Source: Candidatus Saccharimonadota bacterium
GTDB lineage: Bacteria; Patescibacteriota; Saccharimonadia; Saccharimonadales; UBA4665
DNA length: 5,309 nucleotides
Assembly: GCA_029288515.1 (NCBI GenBank)
Contig: JARIHB010000126.1
Span: 1-5,309, forward strand
Direction: 5' to 3'
This document shows positions 1 to 5,309 of the stretch, piece by piece. Both the position numbers and the translations under genes were made by a program. The notes under the pieces were generated by a model. It was given only the letters and a program-made list of their open reading frames with translations. It had not been told where the DNA came from and ran no database searches. How positions within the stretch are numbered: the stretch's first letter is position 1; each line of letters begins with the position of its first letter.

Positions 1-1311
1 CTAAAACTCACGGCCGCACAGGTAGCCAACGCCAAAAAAATTATCGGCATTGCCAAATCATATAACCTCGGACAGGAAGGCGCGATTATCGGTATCATGG
101 TGTCGCTTGCCGAAACCCACATGCGTATGTATGCCAGCACAACTATCAAAGTATCGCAAGACAACCCCGCCTGGAAAGCACTGCCCAAATCTGAACAAAA
201 AGTGGGCTGGGACCACGACTCGGTCGGCGCATTCCAGCAACGTGTCTCAAGCGGATGGAGCACCTTTGGGAACTACAACCAAGCCACATCAGACGAGCAG
301 CGGAAAAATATCGTCTGGCAGCTGATGGACACAGCGTATGCCGCTCAGGCGTTCTTTGGTACGCCGCCGGGCGCCAAGCTGCCAACCAACCTAAAAAAGC
401 CGGAAGCCCTAAAAAAGGGTTTACAGAACGATTCCGATTGGAAAACTCGCAACCCATGGGTAGCAGCCCAAGGAGTACAGATATCCGCCTACGACGGCAA
501 CCCACGTAAAGCAAACAACTATTCGAGCGAGTACGGCGGCAACTACAAAGCTCAATACGGCGACGCCGTAAAGATCGTCAACACCTACTACGCGTCGGCC
601 AGCCCCGTTCCACTTCCAATCTCAGTCAATGGCAGCAGTACCGCCCCAGCCACAAACAATCCCGCTAATACATCTGGCGCCATCTGCCCCAGCGACGACG
701 GCAATGCAGCAGGAGCTACCAATGTCCAGAAAATAACAGCCACGATCGCCAAGTACGCCTGGCCGGACTACTGCAGCTCCGATGCCCGCCTATGTAAAAA
801 CCGCGCCAAGAACTGCCCAGCCGCACACAACTACTGCGACACACCGAATGAAATGCGCAAAGCATACGTCGACGCCGTACAGGCAGCCAAAAAGAAAGGG
901 CAGTACATCGGGGACTGTCAGGGGGTAGACTGCGGCGGTTTTGTAACACGAGTGATGCGCGACAGCGGCGCTGATCCGGAATATAACAAATATCAAGGGA
1001 ACACTGCGCAGCAGCTACGGTACATGGGCGATTACTCCGACGACAACACGCTACACAAGGCAGGTGCGCCCGTGCGTTACCATCACATAAAAAATAGTGA
1101 AAAGTTGCAAACCGGCGATATCGCCGTCCAAAATAATGGCTCCACTCACCACACCTATTTTTACGTCGGCAAGATTACCGGCCTGGACGAAGACGGCAAG
1201 ACCGTACCGTTCGGCGGCGACGCAGCATCGGCTTCACAGTGCGGACGCGCCCCGATGGCCAGCAATCTATACGACCGCAACACGTTTGAATGGTTTAGGC
1301 TGATTAAGTAA
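1..1311 (+). CDS. Bifunctional peptidoglycan hydrolase: lysozyme-like domain plus NlpC/P60-like peptidase (5' partial)
   Basis: The frame is open from base 1, and the residues before the first in-window Met (base 97) continue the conserved helix of domain 1. The true start is therefore upstream and 436 residues are visible. Numbering from Met97, residues 1–90 resemble lysozyme/transglycosylase-like domains of Gram-positive secretion proteins: LAETHMR with candidate catalytic Glu6, then DSVGAFQQR...GW (41–54) and AYAAQAFF (80–87). Residues 165–195 are a Ser/Thr/Pro/Asn-rich linker. Residues 210–404 look like an NlpC/P60-type cysteine peptidase, with nucleophile Cys279 in DCGGFVTRVM and His352 in HTYFYVG. 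Such two-domain enzymes (e.g. CwlT of ICEBs1) cut both glycan and peptide bonds of the wall, often for a type IV secretion channel; that role is inferred here. Cys226, 233, 240 and 247 are evenly spaced. No signal peptide is visible because the N-terminus is missing. The gene ends in TAA, 11 bp before the next gene of the same operon. Confidence 0.8.
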   Translation, partial: LKLTAAQVANAKKIIGIAKSYNLGQEGAIIGIMVSLAETHMRMYASTTIKVSQDNPAWKALPKSEQKVGWDHDSVGAFQQRVSSGWSTFGNYNQATSDEQRKNIVWQLMDTAYAAQAFFGTPPGAKLPTNLKKPEALKKGLQNDSDWKTRNPWVAAQGVQISAYDGNPRKANNYSSEYGGNYKAQYGDAVKIVNTYYASASPVPLPISVNGSSTAPATNNPANTSGAICPSDDGNAAGATNVQKITATIAKYAWPDYCSSDARLCKNRAKNCPAAHNYCDTPNEMRKAYVDAVQAAKKKGQYIGDCQGVDCGGFVTRVMRDSGADPEYNKYQGNTAQQLRYMGDYSDDNTLHKAGAPVRYHHIKNSEKLQTGDIAVQNNGSTHHTYFYVGKITGLDEDGKTVPFGGDAASASQCGRAPMASNLYDRNTFEWFRLIK

Positions 1312-1315
1312 GGAG
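1312..1315 (+). promoter_or_regulatory. Shine-Dalgarno site for the PEGA-like protein gene
   Basis: GGAG starts directly after the TAA of the upstream hydrolase gene and sits 7 nt before the ATG at 1323. It fixes that start codon and shows the two genes lie on one transcript with only an 11-bp gap. Confidence 0.75.
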
Positions 1316-1322
1316 AGACAGC

Positions 1323-2000
1323 ATGCAGGGGAACAGCAACAGGCGCACATGGACTATTATCGGTATCATCGCATTTTGTACAGTGATGCTGCTTGTGTGG
1401 CTATTTAATAACGTTATTGGCCACGATACCACAACATACAACTTCAAGGTTTCACCCAAAGATGCAACCGTATTGCTTGACGGTCAGCCGCTAAAAGTCC
1501 AGGACGGCAAGTTTACGGTTAAAAATGGCACTCACACCCTTACCGGCACCCGAAAATATTTCACAAAGGCAACAAAACAAATAAGCACCGACAACGACTT
1601 ACCGAGCACTACGATTTTCCTCATTTTGGGAGCCGATTCACCGGAAGCCAAAAAGTACCTGGATGAGAATCCCGACGAACAAAATATCCGCGAAGGCGCT
1701 AGCGACACGGAAGCCACCAAGATAAACGACAAACTACACAAGGACTATCCATACATCACCCAGCTACCCTACGAAACTACTGATTTCACCGTAGACTACC
1801 ATACCAACGGCAGCAACCATACGAATATAACCGTCAGCATTGACGTCACACTAAACCCTACGAGCACACCCGAAACGCCCGATTACTACAAGCAGGAACT
1901 TGCAGACTACAAAGCAGAAGCAATCAGCTACATGAAGAGCATTGGCATCAACACAGACAAGACCGATATTAAGTACGATCCGGATCCGGCACGTCTGTAG
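1323..2000 (+). CDS. Single-pass membrane protein with PEGA-like extracellular domain, function unknown
   Basis: A 225-residue protein. Residues 1–8 are polar and positively charged (R7, R8), and residues 10–29 are one hydrophobic segment. By the positive-inside rule the rest lies outside the membrane. Cys19 sits inside that segment without a lipobox, so a lipoprotein is unlikely. Residues 40–88 resemble a PEGA-type beta domain: a VSPKDATVLLDGQPL start, then GKFTVKNGTHTLTGTRKYF. PEGA domains are usually surface or wall-associated. Residues 95–140 form an acidic charged linker. Residues 145–218 look like a second small alpha/beta domain (LPYETTDFTVDY, a beta strand, then a helix around YKAEAISYMKSIGI). 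I recognise this arrangement as a common hypothetical family of Saccharibacteria but know no proven function. The gene follows the peptidoglycan hydrolase by 11 bp, so a shared envelope or secretion role is likely. Its final 32 bp overlap recF on the opposite strand. Confidence 0.75.
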   Translation: MQGNSNRRTWTIIGIIAFCTVMLLVWLFNNVIGHDTTTYNFKVSPKDATVLLDGQPLKVQDGKFTVKNGTHTLTGTRKYFTKATKQISTDNDLPSTTIFLILGADSPEAKKYLDENPDEQNIREGASDTEATKINDKLHKDYPYITQLPYETTDFTVDYHTNGSNHTNITVSIDVTLNPTSTPETPDYYKQELADYKAEAISYMKSIGINTDKTDIKYDPDPARL

Positions 2001-3066
2001 TGTCCGGCAAACGGATAATCGTACTGTCAGCGAAGTGGTGTGCTACAACGTCAGCATCGGTAGTAGTCACAAGGGTTTGATGATCGGCAACAAAACGAGT
2101 AAGCGCCTGGCGCCGCTGCACATCTAGTTCACTAAAAACGTCATCAAGCAGTAACAGAGGACGGCTGCCGCGAATACGCTCCAGCAGTTGCAGCTCGAGT
2201 ACTTTAAGCGCCAACACAAGCGTCCGTGTCTCACCGCGTGAAGCGCTCTCCACCGCAGCGTGCCCATCTATAGCAACTGCCAGATCATCCCGGTGAGGAC
2301 CATAGGCCGTAAAACCGCGCTGCATATCTACATCGGTGCTAGACTCTAATTTTCTAAGAAGCGCTGTCTCATAATCCTGGCCAGAAAACTGCGCGACATA
2401 CTCCAGAGTTACAGCATGCGGTTTCCCCGCAAGAGCAGTATAGAGGTCGGTCATTTGCTCAGCAAACTGCATAACCAGCTGCTGGCGTTCCTTAACTATC
2501 TTGCCGCCCAGTTCGCTAAGGCGCAAATTCCACACAAACAGCTGGTCAGCCAGATCGCGCGGCTGGCGCTTGAGCAACGCATTACGGTGTGCCAGTACAC
2601 GGCGATAGTGCTTGCGTATGGAGCCGAATCCGGGCACAGCCTGCTCCAGTAGGTCATCCACAAATGAACGCCGCATATCCGGCGATCCATGAAGCAGCAG
2701 TAAATGGTTCGGCTCGAACAAAACAACCGGAATTGTTCGCGGTTGCAATAATCGGGTCAGCCTTTGGCCGTCTATTTCAAAACTTTTAAGCACCTTTCCA
2801 GGCGACGCAAGCTGCATTTTGACTATTCGTACGCCCTCGTCGGTTTGCGCGTCCAGACGCGTCCAGGACGCGCCATATTGCATCAGCTCGGCATCACGAG
2901 CACGATATGACCCGCCGCAGGCCACAACCAGCACCGCCTCAAGTATATTAGTCTTGCCACTCGCATTGGGACCGACGATAATATTAACTCCGCCGCCCAG
3001 TTCGAACGAATTGTCACCGTACGACCGAAAATGCTGCAGACGCAGTGTACGTAATGTGGTTACCAT
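1969..3066 (-). CDS. recF: RecF, SMC/ABC-type ATPase for gap repair and recombination
   Basis: At 365 residues this is the usual RecF length. RecF binds DNA at single-strand gaps with RecO and RecR and helps load RecA at stalled forks. The start MVTTLRTLRLQHFRSY is typical. Walker A is GPNASGKTN (32–40). The RecF-type block FEPNHLLLLHGSPDMRRSF spans 117–135. GPHRDDL is at 256–262. The ABC signature is SRGETRTLVLALK (276–288), and Walker B plus D-loop is LLLLDDVFSELD (304–315). The ATPase therefore looks intact. It starts 9 bp after the dnaN stop with no recognisable Shine-Dalgarno in the gap, so translational coupling to dnaN is likely. An out-of-frame ATG lies 4 nt upstream of the chosen ATG. 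The C-terminal tail (353–365, Pro/Asp-rich) runs 32 bp into the converging plus-strand gene. Confidence 0.96.
   Translation of the reverse strand: MVTTLRTLRLQHFRSYGDNSFELGGGVNIIVGPNASGKTNILEAVLVVACGGSYRARDAELMQYGASWTRLDAQTDEGVRIVKMQLASPGKVLKSFEIDGQRLTRLLQPRTIPVVLFEPNHLLLLHGSPDMRRSFVDDLLEQAVPGFGSIRKHYRRVLAHRNALLKRQPRDLADQLFVWNLRLSELGGKIVKERQQLVMQFAEQMTDLYTALAGKPHAVTLEYVAQFSGQDYETALLRKLESSTDVDMQRGFTAYGPHRDDLAVAIDGHAAVESASRGETRTLVLALKVLELQLLERIRGSRPLLLLDDVFSELDVQRRQALTRFVADHQTLVTTTDADVVAHHFADSTIIRLPDTTDVPDPDRT
1986..2007. terminator. Weak hairpin at the junction of the converging genes
   Basis: CCGGCAC at 1986–1992 can pair with GTG-T-CCGG at 2000–2007, leaving a 7-nt loop and one bulged T. The stem spans the stop codon of the plus-strand gene and lies just inside the recF 3' end. 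Neither strand has a clear U-tract after it, so it is at best a poor bidirectional terminator. Confidence 0.2.
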
Positions 3067-3075
3067 GCATCTATT

Positions 3076-4167
3076 TTAGCTTTTTAGCGGCATGATGATG
3101 TGCACATAATCGGCTGCGGCAGTGTCGCGAAGTACAACCGGCTCCAATTTACCATTAAAGGCAAAATCTACATCTTCACCGCTTAGCACATGGAGCGCAT
3201 CAAGCAGATATCGTGAGTTTAGAGTGATCGCACCACTCCCCGTTACTTTAGCCACAGCTTTTGCCGTGTTTTCCCCAAGCTGCGAGGCCACCGACCGAAT
3301 ACTCAGCTCCTGGGTTGTTTCATCCACATTCAACGTGATACTGCCGGCACTCTCTCGGGCGAATAAACTCGAAACCTTAGTAGCATTCAACAAATCTGTT
3401 CGCTTTAGTTGTGCCGAAGTAGCAAATGAGGCAGGTATGAGCTTACGATAATCCGGATACTTGCCCTCGATAAGCCGCGCCACCAGTTCTATGTCACCCA
3501 CACGAAAGAGTACTTGCTGGTCGTCACTGGTAACGGTTACATCTTCATCAACATCACTTACAATGCGCAACAGATCCTGCATGGCGGACACTGGTACAAG
3601 CAGGTCAATTTCCTCGGATGTGGCGAGCAGCTCTTTTTCGGCTAAGCGATAGCTATCGGTGGCTGCCATATACAACTTTCCTTCGGCAGTATGTAGATAC
3701 ACACCCGTCAATACCGGCCGAGCTTCATCGCCAGAGGCAGCGAGGATTACCTGCTGCAGACCTTTTTTAAGCACCGGTGCTGGCACGGTCCACGTCTTGC
3801 CGTCGGTAATAGCTGGCATAACTGGAAATTCTTCAGCCGAAACGCCATTGATAACCGACTGATATTGGTCGGTGGCAATGTGTAGCTTGTATTCATCCAG
3901 CTTCAGGTCAATAACTCCGCCCGGCAAACTGTTAATAAAATCTTGCATCAACCGTGCTGGCACGGTTATGGCACCATCAGTCGTAACCTTTGCACCGATA
4001 TATTGAGTAATAGCAATATCGAGGTTTGTTGCCGCAATGCTAAGACGGTTATTGACCGTCTTAATAAGAACGTTAGCTAATACCGGCAGTGTACCTCGTG
4101 CACTTGCCACTCGCGCAACGGTCCCGAGCGCCTTGTTTAGATTTTCTTGAGTTACTTGTAAATGCAT
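3076..4167 (-). CDS. dnaN: DNA polymerase III sliding clamp, beta subunit
   Basis: A 363-residue protein, full length for the three-domain clamp that encircles DNA and tethers the polymerase. Visible marks are ATNLDIAI (46–53), EEFP (112–115), ATDSYRLAEKEL (169–180), EGKYPDYRKLIP (234–245), LNSRYLLDAL (316–325) and the C-terminal IIMPLKS. The TDSYRL and MPL elements line the pocket that binds clamp-binding motifs of polymerases and repair proteins in the well-studied clamps. The ATG is supported by AAGGAG 6 nt upstream and by the usual N-terminus (MHLQVTQENLNKAL). Upstream lies the origin region, and recF follows after 9 bp, giving the classic dnaA–dnaN–recF order. Nothing appears truncated or frameshifted. 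Confidence 0.97.
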   Translation of the reverse strand: MHLQVTQENLNKALGTVARVASARGTLPVLANVLIKTVNNRLSIAATNLDIAITQYIGAKVTTDGAITVPARLMQDFINSLPGGVIDLKLDEYKLHIATDQYQSVINGVSAEEFPVMPAITDGKTWTVPAPVLKKGLQQVILAASGDEARPVLTGVYLHTAEGKLYMAATDSYRLAEKELLATSEEIDLLVPVSAMQDLLRIVSDVDEDVTVTSDDQQVLFRVGDIELVARLIEGKYPDYRKLIPASFATSAQLKRTDLLNATKVSSLFARESAGSITLNVDETTQELSIRSVASQLGENTAKAVAKVTGSGAITLNSRYLLDALHVLSGEDVDFAFNGKLEPVVLRDTAAADYVHIIMPLKS

Positions 4168-4173
4168 GTGAGG

Positions 4174-4179
4174 CTCCTT
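4174..4179 (-). promoter_or_regulatory. Shine-Dalgarno site for dnaN
   Basis: The minus strand reads AAGGAG, 6 nt before the dnaN ATG at 4167. It abuts the AT-rich tract of the origin, so the dnaN leader and the probable unwinding element are adjacent. Confidence 0.75.
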
Positions 4180-4215
4180 ACTAAATTACTAATTAATTAC
4201 ATATATATTTAGTAG
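4178..4215. promoter_or_regulatory. AT-rich tract, probable DNA unwinding element
   Basis: Only 5 of 38 bases are G or C, against roughly half in the neighbouring genes. It includes the 10-bp palindrome TAATTAATTA (4190–4199) and an ATATATAT run. At its right edge, TAGTAG (4210–4215) read 3'→5' gives two GAT triplets, the form of a DnaA-trio. A DnaA-box-like site follows 16 bp further on at 4232. Being next to a DnaA box in the dnaA–dnaN gap makes strand opening the likely role, but dnaN promoter elements may lie here too. Confidence 0.55.
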
Positions 4216-4231
4216 TCGTTGTTATAGGCTC

Positions 4232-4240
4232 TGTGGATGA
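4232..4240 (-). promoter_or_regulatory. DnaA box (8 of 9 matches)
   Basis: The plus strand reads TGTGGATGA, i.e. TCATCCACA on the minus strand, one mismatch from TTATCCACA. It is the box nearest the AT-rich tract. It also lies upstream of dnaN, where bound DnaA could affect dnaN transcription. Confidence 0.6.
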
Positions 4241-4319
4241 TGGGGAAAACATACTATATAACGGGTAGAAAGTTACGGTTTGGCGGTGTGGGAAAGTCAG
4301 GGAAGGTGTGGGGGAGAAT

Positions 4320-4328
4320 TGTGGAGAA
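4320..4328 (-). promoter_or_regulatory. DnaA box-like site (8 of 9 matches)
   Basis: The plus strand reads TGTGGAGAA, one mismatch from TGTGGATAA. It belongs to a series of TGTGG elements on the plus strand starting at 4232, 4287, 4307 and 4320. The copies at 4287 and 4307 share an exact 8-mer, GGTGTGGG, 20 bp apart. Confidence 0.5.
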
Positions 4329-4366
4329 AAGCGGGCTTTTACACGGTTGGATCGTGGGGTGCCTAC

Positions 4367-4386
4367 GGGATGGGGAAAGGGTGGGG
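4367..4386 (+). other. Canonical G-quadruplex motif in the origin
   Basis: Four runs of three or four G, separated by AT, AAA and T, meet the classical G3+N1-7 rule. A further GGGG lies at 4356–4359. The motif is on the plus strand between the TGTGG elements and the ATCC array. Folding is predicted from sequence only. Confidence 0.6.
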
Positions 4387-4390
4387 TAGG

Positions 4391-4433
4391 CCATCCACGG
4401 GTTATCCGTATCGTATCCACGGGTTGTGCACAA
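4391..4433. repeat. Phased DnaA-box-like array with 11-bp direct repeat
   Basis: ATCCACGGGTT occurs exactly at 4393–4403 and 4415–4425, a 22-bp period. A third ATCC at 4404 falls halfway, so ATCC recurs every 11 bp at 4393, 4404 and 4415. Within this, TTATCCGTA (4402–4410) and GTATCCACG (4413–4421) each match 7 of 9 positions of the DnaA consensus. A perfect palindrome, TTGTGCACAA (4424–4433), closes the array 3 bp from the dnaA stop codon. It is probably a cooperative DnaA-binding cluster with sites on one helical face. Confidence 0.5.
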
Positions 4434-4436
4434 TTT

Positions 4437-5309
4437 TTATGCATACAGTTTGTCCTTTATGCTGCTGATTGCGTCGCGGATGTCGGCGTCCAATTTGGAT
4501 TCCTTTTCGATCTTTTCGATTGAATGGATGGCGGTAGTATGGTCTTTGCGACCTAGCTCACGGGCGATTTTTGGGAAACTGAGGTGCAGCTCACTCCGAA
4601 GCATATACATAGCTACCTGGCGCGGCACTACAATATCTTTGTCGCGCTTAGGACCGAGTATGTCTTCGAGGGGTATCTGGAAGTGGCGGGCTGTTCGTTC
4701 GATGATCTGGCGTGCGCTGATATGCTTGGGGCGGGTTTGGCCAGAACCTAGTAGGCTGCTAGCGATACCGATATTGGGTTCCAGGCTGCGCATTTCACAG
4801 AATGCCAATAGTTGGTTCAGGGCACCCTCAAGCTCGCGGATGTTGGTCTGAATATTGGTTGCCAGGTATTCGGTAACATCACTCGGCAGGCGCACGCCGT
4901 GACTTTCGGACTTGGTTTGCAGTATGGCGCAGCGTGTTTCAAAATCAGGAGTCTGCATATCGATGCTCATGCCCCATACGAAACGGGAGCGCAACCTTTC
5001 TTCGAGGGTTGGTATGTCGCGGGGCGGTTTATCGCTGCTGATGATTATTTGCTTACTCGCCTGGTGCAGGGCGTTGAACGTGTGAAAGAATTCTTCCTGA
5101 ACCTTCTCTTTGCCGGCGATAAACTGAACGTCGTCAACGATAAGTACGTCGGCCCCCCGGTAGAAGTCGGCAAAATCGGTGTTCTTTTTAAATCGCAGGG
5201 CGTCAACAAATTCCTGAAGGAATTGCTCGCTGCTGACATACACGACCCGGGACTGCGGATTCTGCTGGAGTACGGCATTGCCGACAGCTTGCATGAGGTG
5301 AGTCTCTGT
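4437..5309 (-). CDS. dnaA: Replication initiator DnaA (5' partial: AAA+ domain from after Walker A, plus DNA-binding domain)
   Basis: DnaA is the AAA+ ATPase that binds DnaA boxes and opens the origin. The gene runs off the window: 290 codons are visible, with five codons before the first Met (base 5294), which is internal to the family motif THLMQAVGN and not a start. Numbering from that Met: Walker B VLIVDDVQF (50–58), sensor I IIISSDKPP (83–91), box VII LEERLRSRF with the arginine-finger position at R104 (97–105), sensor II NIRELEGAL with R153 (151–159). Domain IV follows (about 192–285) with helix-turn-helix signature GRKDHTTAIHSI (248–259). Domains I and II and the Walker A loop are not in the window. 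The last codons at the edge read T-E-T-H-L where G-K-T-H-L is expected, probably an end artefact. The gene is transcribed toward the origin and ends 3 bp from the box array. Confidence 0.95.
   Translation of the reverse strand, partial: TETHLMQAVGNAVLQQNPQSRVVYVSSEQFLQEFVDALRFKKNTDFADFYRGADVLIVDDVQFIAGKEKVQEEFFHTFNALHQASKQIIISSDKPPRDIPTLEERLRSRFVWGMSIDMQTPDFETRCAILQTKSESHGVRLPSDVTEYLATNIQTNIRELEGALNQLLAFCEMRSLEPNIGIASSLLGSGQTRPKHISARQIIERTARHFQIPLEDILGPKRDKDIVVPRQVAMYMLRSELHLSFPKIARELGRKDHTTAIHSIEKIEKESKLDADIRDAISSIKDKLYA

Larger units (their letters stand above)
4168..4436. other. Probable chromosomal replication origin (oriC)
   Basis: This 269-bp gap between dnaA and dnaN has no credible gene. 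It combines an AT-rich block beside dnaN (about 4178–4215), several degenerate DnaA boxes on both strands, repeated TGTGG-type elements and a plus strand dominated by G-runs. By hand count, four 60-base lines to the right (4441–4680) give G 67 and C 53. Three lines to the left (from 1801, 2161 and 3121) give G 32 and C 55, so skew changes sign here. An origin between dnaA and dnaN is common in bacteria. No box matches the E. coli consensus TTATCCACA perfectly. Confidence 0.8.

Noticed and set aside
97..1311. Met at 97 as the true start of the hydrolase
   Set aside because: The frame is open to base 1, the preceding residues continue the conserved helix of domain 1, and no Shine-Dalgarno precedes the ATG.
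2847..2866. 10-bp tandem repeat with CGCGTCCAG twice
   Set aside because: It lies in recF coding sequence (around WTRLDAQ) and is only two imperfect copies; codon use explains it.
4221..4226. TATAAC on the minus strand as a -10 box for dnaN (with TATAGT nearby)
   Set aside because: No acceptable -35 hexamer lies 16–18 bp upstream of either. AT-rich origin DNA yields such hexamers by chance.
4193..4444. An 83-codon minus-strand reading frame across the origin gap
   Set aside because: It overlaps the dnaA end, lacks a good ribosome site, is Pro/Thr-rich because of the C-runs on this strand, and resembles no protein I know. It is a by-product of the G-rich origin.
1..5309. CRISPR array, tRNA, rRNA, insertion sequence or attachment site
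   Set aside because: No repeat-spacer pattern, cloverleaf-like segment, transposase or terminal inverted repeats were seen on reading both strands.
1..5309. UGA-to-glycine recoding as in Gracilibacteria/SR1
   Set aside because: No in-frame TGA occurs in any of the five genes, and all are full and conserved under the standard code.

Overview
The window is about 5.3 kb of bacterial chromosome around the replication origin. The layout is dnaA–oriC–dnaN–recF, all read on the minus strand, followed by two plus-strand genes for exported or surface proteins that converge on recF. It starts inside the first surface-protein gene and ends inside dnaA, which suggests a short (possibly metagenomic) contig. 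Standard code 11 works throughout: all five visible stops are TAA or TAG, and no in-frame TGA is needed. The protein flavour points to Patescibacteria, most likely Saccharibacteria (TM7). The evidence is the form of DnaA and its GRKDHTTAIHSI signature, a small PEGA-like one-pass membrane protein, and a lysozyme-like plus NlpC/P60-like protein of the kind found with Saccharibacteria and Gram-positive secretion loci. This taxonomic call is from recognition only and is moderately confident.

Region by region. Bases 1–1311 (+) hold the 3' part of a bifunctional peptidoglycan hydrolase: a lysozyme-like fold, a low-complexity linker, a Cys-x6-Cys-x6-Cys-x6-Cys block and an NlpC/P60-like cysteine peptidase. 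Bases 1323–2000 (+) encode a 225-residue protein with one N-terminal membrane anchor and a PEGA-like beta domain outside the membrane. It lies 11 bp downstream in the same operon. Its last 32 bp overlap the 3' end of recF tail-to-tail. Bases 1969–3066 (−) are recF and 3076–4167 (−) are dnaN, separated by only 9 bp. Bases 4168–4436 contain no gene and carry the hallmarks of oriC: an AT-rich tract next to dnaN, degenerate DnaA boxes, an 11-bp-phased ATCC array next to dnaA, and a strikingly G-rich plus strand with a canonical G-quadruplex motif. Bases 4437–5309 (−) encode DnaA from just after its Walker A loop to its C-terminus.

How they work together. DnaA would bind and melt the 4168–4436 interval. 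DnaN is the sliding clamp for the replisome loaded there, and RecF acts at gaps in stalled forks. Hand counts of base skew flip across the intergenic region (C>G to the left, G>C to the right), which supports an origin there. dnaN and recF are then co-directional with the leftward fork. dnaA and the two surface genes are head-on. The surface pair probably acts at the cell envelope, perhaps with a type IV secretion or pilus machine encoded upstream. I see no clear new defence or mobile system. The points most worth a second look are the origin architecture and the Cys-rich hydrolase.
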